From Faecousia sp. (GTDB lineage: Bacteria > Bacillota > Clostridia > Oscillospirales > Oscillospiraceae): a DNA stretch of 6,391 nucleotides. The stretch spans positions 1 through 6,391 of the forward strand of contig JARHYV010000009.1 in the NCBI GenBank assembly GCA_029258495.1, read 5' to 3'. This document shows, piece by piece, positions 1 through 4,177 of this stretch (within the stretch, counting starts at the first letter, position 1; every line of letters begins with the position of its first letter). The notes beneath the pieces are model-generated. The model had not been told where the DNA came from. It worked only from the letters and a program-made list of their open reading frames with translations, and ran no database searches. Both the position numbers and the translations under genes were made by a program.

Positions 1-123
1 TACATTGCCGGCAATGTGATCTCGTTTCTCAATCACCAGAACCTTCTTCCCGGCATCCGTCATCTGACGGGCAAACGCTGCTCCTAACAGTCCGGCACCT
101 ACGACCAAGTAATCATAGTTCAT
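1..123 (-). CDS. glf: UDP-galactopyranose mutase, N-terminal 41 residues (runs off left edge)
   Basis: This flavoenzyme interconverts UDP-galactopyranose and UDP-galactofuranose in the cytoplasm and supplies galactofuranose for cell-surface glycans. The visible N-terminus begins MNYDYLVVGAGLLGAAFA and continues to VLVIEKRDHIAGN, which is the Rossmann FAD-binding start typical of Glf: a hydrophobic strand, the dinucleotide motif GAGLLG near residues 9-14, and the acidic end of the second strand followed by the KRDHIxGN signature. Most Glf proteins have F where the second L of GAGLLG stands here. The ATG is chosen because a strong AAGGAG lies 11 nt upstream and the homology begins at this Met. 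About 90% of the protein lies outside the window, so intactness cannot be judged. The start overlaps the stop of a small upstream frame (ATGA), and a terminator separates it from the transporter gene. Confidence 0.9.
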   Translation of the reverse strand, partial: MNYDYLVVGAGLLGAAFARQMTDAGKKVLVIEKRDHIAGNV

Positions 124-218
124 TGAAATCTTCTCTCCTTTCTCTGTCTGACCGCCCATGCAGTCAGAGCATCGATACGATCCTGATACGCAGGATCCAA
201 TAACAACATTTTCTCCAT
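120..218 (-). CDS. 32-codon small ORF or 3' gene remnant overlapping the glf start
   Basis: An ATG at 218 opens a 32-residue frame that ends in TGA overlapping the glf ATG (ATGA, 4-nt overlap), the geometry of translationally coupled genes. The product is protein-like, with the core DPAYQDRIDALTAWAVRQ and a basic tail ending in RRFQ; it could form one amphipathic helix. The frame is open for six more codons upstream, to an in-frame TAG at 239-237, and that stretch overlaps the T-run of the terminator. No Shine-Dalgarno site precedes the ATG at 218 or the second Met at 209. It is therefore either a genuine small gene, the C-terminal remnant of a lost gene that once preceded glf, or chance. I do not recognise the family and assign no function. 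Confidence 0.35.
   Translation of the reverse strand: MEKMLLLDPAYQDRIDALTAWAVRQRKERRFQ
135..140 (-). promoter_or_regulatory. Shine-Dalgarno site for glf
   Basis: The minus strand reads AAGGAG, 11 nt before the glf ATG. It lies inside the small upstream open frame, as expected when two genes are translationally coupled. Confidence 0.7.
179..197. repeat. Perfect 7-bp inverted repeat GATCCTG-ATACG-CAGGATC
   Basis: Arms at 179-185 and 191-197 are perfectly complementary around a 5-nt loop. It lies upstream of glf, within the small open frame. It could be an mRNA hairpin affecting glf expression or a protein-binding palindrome. The same arm word recurs in the other two intergenic regions. Confidence 0.45.
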
Positions 219-220
219 GT

Positions 221-264
221 AAACAAAAGAGCCCGGCTACTCTGTGCAGCCGGTTTATCGGGCT
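221..264 (-). terminator. Likely intrinsic terminator after the GPH transporter gene
   Basis: On the minus strand a GC-rich stem is followed by TCTTTTGTTT (230-221). Two overlapping pairings are possible: CCGGCT (253-248) with AGCCGG (238-233) around a 9-nt loop, or the wider GCCCG (263-259) with CGGGC (235-231), which is extended by an AAAA/TTTT match after a 2-nt bulge. The plus strand also ends in a short TTTT, so weak bidirectional termination is possible. The position, about 130 nt after the transporter stop and before glf, fits an operon end. Confidence 0.65.
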
Positions 265-327
265 TTTGAAGATCATCCTCTGATCGGCTGCCCGCTCTTT
301 ATATCTCGATTTCAGCCTGCTGTTTCT

Positions 328-420
328 GCACCGCCGGATGGTGCGAAGTGCCGCTTGCCGCGGTCACTTCACACCAGAGCTCCGGTGCGTATTTCAGTTC
401 TTCAGGTGATCGGGCACCTG
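328..420 (-). other. Cluster of consecutive stem-loops across the 3' end of the transporter gene
   Basis: Four complementary pairs lie back to back. GCACC/GGTGC pairs 328-332 with 340-344. A 10-bp stem pairs 345-354 with 360-370 (GAAGTGCCGC against GCGG, one bulged base at 364, then CACTTC). A weak CACC/GGTG pairs 372-375 with 384-387. CAGGTG/CACCTG pairs 403-408 with 415-420 inside the last codons of the transporter. None has a following T-run on the minus strand, so these are not intrinsic terminators by themselves. They could protect the transcript 3' end, aid pausing, or be protein-bound palindromes. No other feature was seen in the spacer between 270 and 393. Confidence 0.5.
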
Positions 421-1989
421 ATCCATTGTCTGATACTTCTTCATGGCCTCCTCAACGCTCATGCCGTCCTCGATGGCAATCTTACGGGCAGCATTGACAG
501 CCTGAATTTCCTTCATCTTATCACCGGTGAGGCTGTAGCCCTTCATTGCCATCAGGGTTGCGAGCCATGCCAGCATGGGGATGACACAGAACATCACGAT
601 GACCGCCACCTTGATACCGAAGGAATAGGGGGTGCTGTCGGTGGGCAAATCAGGCAGACCTGCACACACGAGGAAAATCACTGCTACCAAGGTCTGAGCC
701 AGTGAGGACACCAGCTTATCGACCAGAGAGAACATCGTACCCATGATACCGGGGATGTACTTGCCGGAACGATAGGTTTCGTAGTCGGAGCAGTCGGCAA
801 CCATGGGGATGGGCATATCAGCGGTTGCATAGTATGCGCCATAGCCGATGCCAAAGAATACCATGAACAGGATGGTATACAGGTTGATGGCATTGCCGCC
901 GCTGAAGGGGAATGCCAGCATCAGGCTGGGGTTGCTGTGATCGCTCATGATCAGCAGCACCAGAACACCGACATAGCTCACCAGAGCCACAAAGACATAG
1001 CGGATCAGAGATGCGCGCTGACCCTTCTTCTGACTGGTGCGCATAGACAGCAGGAAGAACGGAACGGCACACACATAACCCAGAACCATTGTGGGCAGGT
1101 ACAGGGAATTGTAGTTGCCCATCATGATGCCGTACAGCGCAAGCAGCACGGTGGTGTTGGTTGCGATCGCCAGAGCCAGCTTGCAGCCTGCGCCTGCAAC
1201 CATCAGACGCTGCATGGGCTTATTGGCCTTGATGATCTGCATGTATTCGGAGATCTTAACCTTCTCCTGATGGCCGCCCAGACCATAGAACTCAGGACGA
1301 TCCTTGGCAGCAATACCGATGATGGCCAGAATGGTCAGGAACACGGAAATTGCAATACCGATGGGAACAATGATGCGATAGACAACAGGGTTTGCATAGC
1401 CGGAAACAATAACATTACCGGCAGCATCCTTCACATCATAGCCAGCCTTGACCAGAGGGATCATGAACTGCATGATGCCCATACCTGCCAAAGAGCCGAC
1501 GGTATTGAAGATGGTAAACATAGGACGCTGGTTGGGGTCATTGGTCAGAACCGTCTGACCGGCACGGGTAACGGAGGTCTGGAAGGTATAACCCAGAACC
1601 CAGATAAAGTAGATGACGGTGAAACCAATGTAGCGCACCGGCATCATGGTTTCGGGAACCATAGGCAGCAGAATGTAAAGTGCGATCACGCTCAATGCCA
1701 TGACAACACTGCCCAAGATCATAAAGGGACGGAATTTACCGATCTTTGTGTCGGTACGATCCATCATGGCGCCGATGATCGGGTCAGTGATGGCATCGAA
1801 CACACGCATCACGGTGACCATGATGGATGCGAAAATGCCCAGATGCAGGATGCTCGATCCAAACTGAGCGATATAGGACAGGATCAGCACAAAATACACA
1901 TTGGTCGCGCCGTTGTTCAGGGGGAACAGAACCAGCTGATATGGTTTTGCCCGATTAAGCGAACTCCTCTGTTCAGAGTTTTCTTTCAT
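394..1989 (-). CDS. GPH-family (glycoside-pentoside-hexuronide) sugar:cation symporter
   Basis: This 531-residue integral membrane transporter belongs to the MelB/XynB/UidB-like branch of the major facilitator superfamily and is expected to import glycosides or short oligosaccharides with H+ or Na+. The N-terminal half carries the GPH signature FDAITDPIIGAMMDRT (about residues 64-79), then the basic loop KIGKFRPFMILG after helix 2. The C-terminal half has the family-typical MVADCSDYETYRSGK segment (about 396-410) followed by IMGTMFSLVDK. About twelve hydrophobic segments are visible. A cytoplasmic tail after about residue 485 ends DQVPDHLKN. ATG at 1989 is preferred over an in-frame TTG seven codons upstream because AAGGAG lies within that extension. 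The gene follows the GH2 gene by 76 bp and is probably cotranscribed. The substrate cannot be read from sequence; a beta-galactoside is inferred from the neighbour. Confidence 0.9.
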   Translation of the reverse strand: MKENSEQRSSLNRAKPYQLVLFPLNNGATNVYFVLILSYIAQFGSSILHLGIFASIMVTVMRVFDAITDPIIGAMMDRTDTKIGKFRPFMILGSVVMALSVIALYILLPMVPETMMPVRYIGFTVIYFIWVLGYTFQTSVTRAGQTVLTNDPNQRPMFTIFNTVGSLAGMGIMQFMIPLVKAGYDVKDAAGNVIVSGYANPVVYRIIVPIGIAISVFLTILAIIGIAAKDRPEFYGLGGHQEKVKISEYMQIIKANKPMQRLMVAGAGCKLALAIATNTTVLLALYGIMMGNYNSLYLPTMVLGYVCAVPFFLLSMRTSQKKGQRASLIRYVFVALVSYVGVLVLLIMSDHSNPSLMLAFPFSGGNAINLYTILFMVFFGIGYGAYYATADMPIPMVADCSDYETYRSGKYIPGIMGTMFSLVDKLVSSLAQTLVAVIFLVCAGLPDLPTDSTPYSFGIKVAVIVMFCVIPMLAWLATLMAMKGYSLTGDKMKEIQAVNAARKIAIEDGMSVEEAMKKYQTMDQVPDHLKN

Positions 1990-2000
1990 TGCCGATTGAA

Positions 2001-2006
2001 CTCCTT
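2001..2006 (-). promoter_or_regulatory. Shine-Dalgarno site fixing the transporter start
   Basis: AAGGAG on the minus strand sits 11 nt before the ATG at 1989. It would be coding sequence if the upstream TTG (2010) were used, so it argues for the shorter protein beginning MKENSEQ. Confidence 0.65.
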
Positions 2007-2030
2007 GCAATTAAATTCTTTACAATATAT

Positions 2031-2055
2031 GGATCATTCGATCCAAGCAGGATCC
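2031..2055. repeat. Overlapping inverted repeats GGATC / GATCC / GGATCC in the GH2-transporter spacer
   Basis: GGATC (2031-2035), GATCC (2040-2044) and GGATC (2050-2054) lie in a row, so the middle arm can pair with either neighbour around a 4-nt or a 5-nt loop. The two hairpins exclude each other. The stems are only 5 bp, so stability is modest. The element lies just after the GH2 stop and about 40 nt before the transporter start. It could be an intercistronic RNA structure or an operator. Confidence 0.35.
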
Positions 2056-2065
2056 TTCCCGCTTT

Positions 2066-3988
2066 TTACACCCAGTTTGCACTGGAGCTGTTTTTCTTTT
2101 TCAGTTTGTAAGCCGGATTAGGCTTCTCCACATGCCGGAGGGTCATTGCATCATGGCACTCACCGGCTTTTACTTCCAGCTTTACCTGTCCATTCAGAGG
2201 AACCTTAAAGGTGAAGACCTTCTCCCCCTGCTGAGTTTCCAAAAGCTTTCCGTCGCAGTAGAGGGAAACCTCATTCAGATTGGAATAAACCTTGACAGTA
2301 GTCACTGCCTCCGTGCGGTCTGCATAGCGTCTGCCGCACAGATGGACAAAGGGTTCTTCACTCCAGTAAGCCTTATAGACATAGAAGCTGTCCTTCTTGA
2401 GCTGCCGGTCAAAGGTCACCAGCCCCTTGTGGTTCATACCAGGCTCACCACCCTGATCACGGGCATCCGCAGCGAAATCGAACATATTCCAGACATGGGT
2501 GCTCCACATATAAGGATGACGCTTGAAACATCTGAGCATGAACTCATGATAGATGGCCTGATACTCCTCTGTGTGATCACCGCGACGGGGCTTGGAGGAA
2601 TGCAGATTAGGCATGCCTTCGCAGCCGTATTCGGAATATCCCAGACAGCGCTTGGGATAGACTTTATGGAAGAAACTGATCCACAGGTCATTCAGGAACA
2701 GACCGGGTACATACCAACCCAGATACAGGTTCCAAGACACAAGATCAGAAATGTGCGCCACCGGATTGAAGGGGCCGCACACTGCGTAGCAGGCCAGACT
2801 GGTGGGACGGGTCGCATCCATGCTGTGGCACAGATCGTTGAGCACCCGATGGTTGTCCATCATGTCTTTCTTGTCCTTGGTGGAGATGGTGATCTCGTTG
2901 GACAGGCCCCATGTGATAATGGAGGGATGGTTATAGTTCTGGATGATGAGCTCCTTCATCTGACTGATGGTGTTCTCTCGTCCATTGGGCATGTGCTCGG
3001 AAATATAAGGAATTTCCGCCCAGACGATCATGCCGTACTGGTCGCACAGGTCGTAGAAATACTGGTCGTGCTGATAGTGGGCAAGACGGATGGTGTTGGC
3101 ACCAATTTCACGGATCAGCGCCATATCCTCATCGTGATGCTCCCGTGTCAGGGCATTACCGAGTCCCTTGCGATCCTGATGGCGGGATACACCATGGAGC
3201 GGATAGGGTCGTCCATTCAGGAAGAACCCCTTCTTGGGATCAGCCTCAAATGTCCGGACGCCAAAGCGGCTGGAGATCTCATCCAGAACCTCACCATCCT
3301 TGGTCAGCCGCAGTACGGCGGTGTAGAGATACGGATCCTTAATGCCGTCCCACAGATGCACCTGAGGAATTTCCAGAGTTGTATCTGTTCCCGTGCCTTC
3401 TGCCACAGTTTTACCGGCAGCATCGTTCAAGAGGATCTGCACTTGCCCATCTTCCGTATTTGTCCAGGACTTTACCTGAACCATGCCGGAGGTCCCCTTT
3501 ACTGTGGGAGTGATCTGCAGACCGGGGCCGCCAAAGTGATCCAGATCAAAATGGCACTTATTCACAACCAAGATCAGAACATCCCGGTAGATGCCGCCAT
3601 AGAAGGTGAAATCCGCCTTCTGGGGGTAGACCCGATCGTTGACGCTGTTATCCACGCGAACGGTCATCTGGTTTTCTTTGGTGAGCATATCGGCGATCTC
3701 CACCCGGAAGGTTGAGTAGCCGCCATCATGGTGAACGACCGTTTTGCCATTCAACTCTACATCAGCCGAGGCATTTACACCCCGAAACTCCAGATACACG
3801 GTCTGGGTATTCGGGTCAAATTCCGGCATGGAAAATGTTTTCTTATAGATACAGGTACCGCGCCAATAGTCGTTACCGCCATCTTGTCCGTCTGATGCAT
3901 TCCAGGTATGGGGCAGGTCGATATGTTCCGGTGTGCCCTGAGGGCCAAAAAAGGTCCAATCCTGGTTTAATGAAATGCTGTTTCGCAT
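2066..3988 (-). CDS. Cytoplasmic GH2 glycosidase, probable beta-galactosidase
   Basis: This 640-residue retaining glycosidase is expected to cleave terminal beta-linked galactose, or a related sugar, from imported oligosaccharides. From the ATG, residues 1-145 form the GH2 jelly-roll (HTWNASDGQDGG, YWRGTCIYKKTF), about 150-245 the Ig-like sandwich ending FGVRTFEAD, about 250-545 the TIM barrel, and the remainder a small beta-rich tail. The barrel has NTIRLAHYQHDQYFYDLCD (from N298), the acid/base in WGLSNE (E365), the nucleophile in GYSEYGCEG (E453), and the WNMFDFAADARDQGG / NHKGLVTFDR block common in Firmicute beta-galactosidases. There is no signal peptide. Length is nearer GusA (about 600) than LacZ (about 1,000). 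The NxK motif (N519, K521) also occurs in glucuronidases, so substrate remains open. ATG 3988 is chosen over the adjacent TTG by AAGGAG 7 nt upstream. Confidence 0.88.
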   Translation of the reverse strand: MRNSISLNQDWTFFGPQGTPEHIDLPHTWNASDGQDGGNDYWRGTCIYKKTFSMPEFDPNTQTVYLEFRGVNASADVELNGKTVVHHDGGYSTFRVEIADMLTKENQMTVRVDNSVNDRVYPQKADFTFYGGIYRDVLILVVNKCHFDLDHFGGPGLQITPTVKGTSGMVQVKSWTNTEDGQVQILLNDAAGKTVAEGTGTDTTLEIPQVHLWDGIKDPYLYTAVLRLTKDGEVLDEISSRFGVRTFEADPKKGFFLNGRPYPLHGVSRHQDRKGLGNALTREHHDEDMALIREIGANTIRLAHYQHDQYFYDLCDQYGMIVWAEIPYISEHMPNGRENTISQMKELIIQNYNHPSIITWGLSNEITISTKDKKDMMDNHRVLNDLCHSMDATRPTSLACYAVCGPFNPVAHISDLVSWNLYLGWYVPGLFLNDLWISFFHKVYPKRCLGYSEYGCEGMPNLHSSKPRRGDHTEEYQAIYHEFMLRCFKRHPYMWSTHVWNMFDFAADARDQGGEPGMNHKGLVTFDRQLKKDSFYVYKAYWSEEPFVHLCGRRYADRTEAVTTVKVYSNLNEVSLYCDGKLLETQQGEKVFTFKVPLNGQVKLEVKAGECHDAMTLRHVEKPNPAYKLKKKNSSSANWV

Positions 3989-3995
3989 CAAGCTT

Positions 3996-4001
3996 CTCCT
4001 T
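3996..4001 (-). promoter_or_regulatory. Shine-Dalgarno site for the GH2 gene
   Basis: AAGGAG on the minus strand, with 7-nt spacing to the ATG at 3988, supports that start rather than the TTG at 3991, which would leave only 4 nt. Confidence 0.7.
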
Positions 4002-4032
4002 ATCTACTGTTGCAGAACTTTGTATCCATCAC

Positions 4033-4051
4033 CTCGAAGTATGCGTTCGAG
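4033..4051. promoter_or_regulatory. Palindrome CTCGAA-N7-TTCGAG in the GH2 leader, possible operator or mRNA hairpin
   Basis: Perfect 6-bp arms at 4033-4038 and 4046-4051 flank a 7-nt centre. It lies downstream of the predicted -10 and about 45 nt before the GH2 start, a usual place for a repressor operator. It does not match the cre consensus for CcpA. No regulator gene is visible in the window to pair with it. Confidence 0.35.
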
Positions 4052-4083
4052 TATCATTGGTCGTTGCTGCCAGATTAAATTTG

Positions 4084-4113
4084 ATTATATTTGCGGGCTT
4101 TAATACAAGTCCA
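4084..4113 (-). promoter_or_regulatory. Candidate sigma-A-type promoter for the GH2-transporter unit
   Basis: The minus strand has a perfect TATAAT at 4089-4084 and, 18 bp upstream, TGGACT at 4113-4108, which matches 4 of 6 bases of TTGACA. The -35 lies inside the distal arm of the large hairpin, so GH3-derived transcription through the hairpin and initiation here may interact. The predicted leader is about 90 nt. The -10 is convincing; the -35 is weak. Confidence 0.45.
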
Positions 4114-4144
4114 CCGCAGGATCATGGATCCTGTGGCGGACTTG
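4106..4144 (-). terminator. Long 18-bp-stem hairpin between GH3 and GH2, possible terminator or attenuating structure
   Basis: Arms 4106-4123 and 4127-4144 (outer sequence CAAGTCC, inner CAGGATC) pair along 18 positions with one mismatch and one G-U pair around a 3-nt loop. It begins 33 nt after the GH3 stop. On the minus strand it is followed by TATTAAAG, not a solid U-run, so it would be an imperfect intrinsic terminator. It may instead end or stabilise the GH3 transcript, or be a repeated palindromic element. Confidence 0.5.
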
Positions 4145-4177
4145 CTTGTCATCTCAAAGCCAATCTAGTGATTTGAC

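Noticed and set aside
294..411. Open frame continuing about 33 codons past the transporter stop in another phase (ELKYAPELWCEV and on), suggesting a frameshifted C-terminus
   Set aside because: The annotated end DQVPDHLKN looks like the normal terminus of this GPH subgroup, so no frameshift is needed; the open stretch overlaps strong hairpins and is probably chance.
1990..2010. Seven-codon N-terminal extension of the transporter from TTG 2010
   Set aside because: The extension contains the AAGGAG ribosome-binding site, and the ATG at 1989 is better placed.
937..2121. 394-codon open frame on the plus strand, opposite the transporter
   Set aside because: The translation is full of H, N, D and Q, the typical mirror of hydrophobic membrane-protein codons. 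It spans two real genes' strands and has no domain.
2132..3715. 527-codon open frame on the plus strand, opposite the GH2 gene
   Set aside because: It is antisense to a gene with clear GH2 catalytic motifs, its translation has no recognisable domain, and long antisense frames arise from codon bias (few TTA, CTA and TCA codons in the sense gene).
2066..3988. Calling the GH2 enzyme a beta-glucuronidase because of its NHK (NxK) motif
   Set aside because: The same NxKG block occurs in many Firmicute GH2 beta-galactosidases with the WNMFDFAADARDQGG context seen here. The motif alone is not decisive, so beta-galactosidase is kept as the more likely call.
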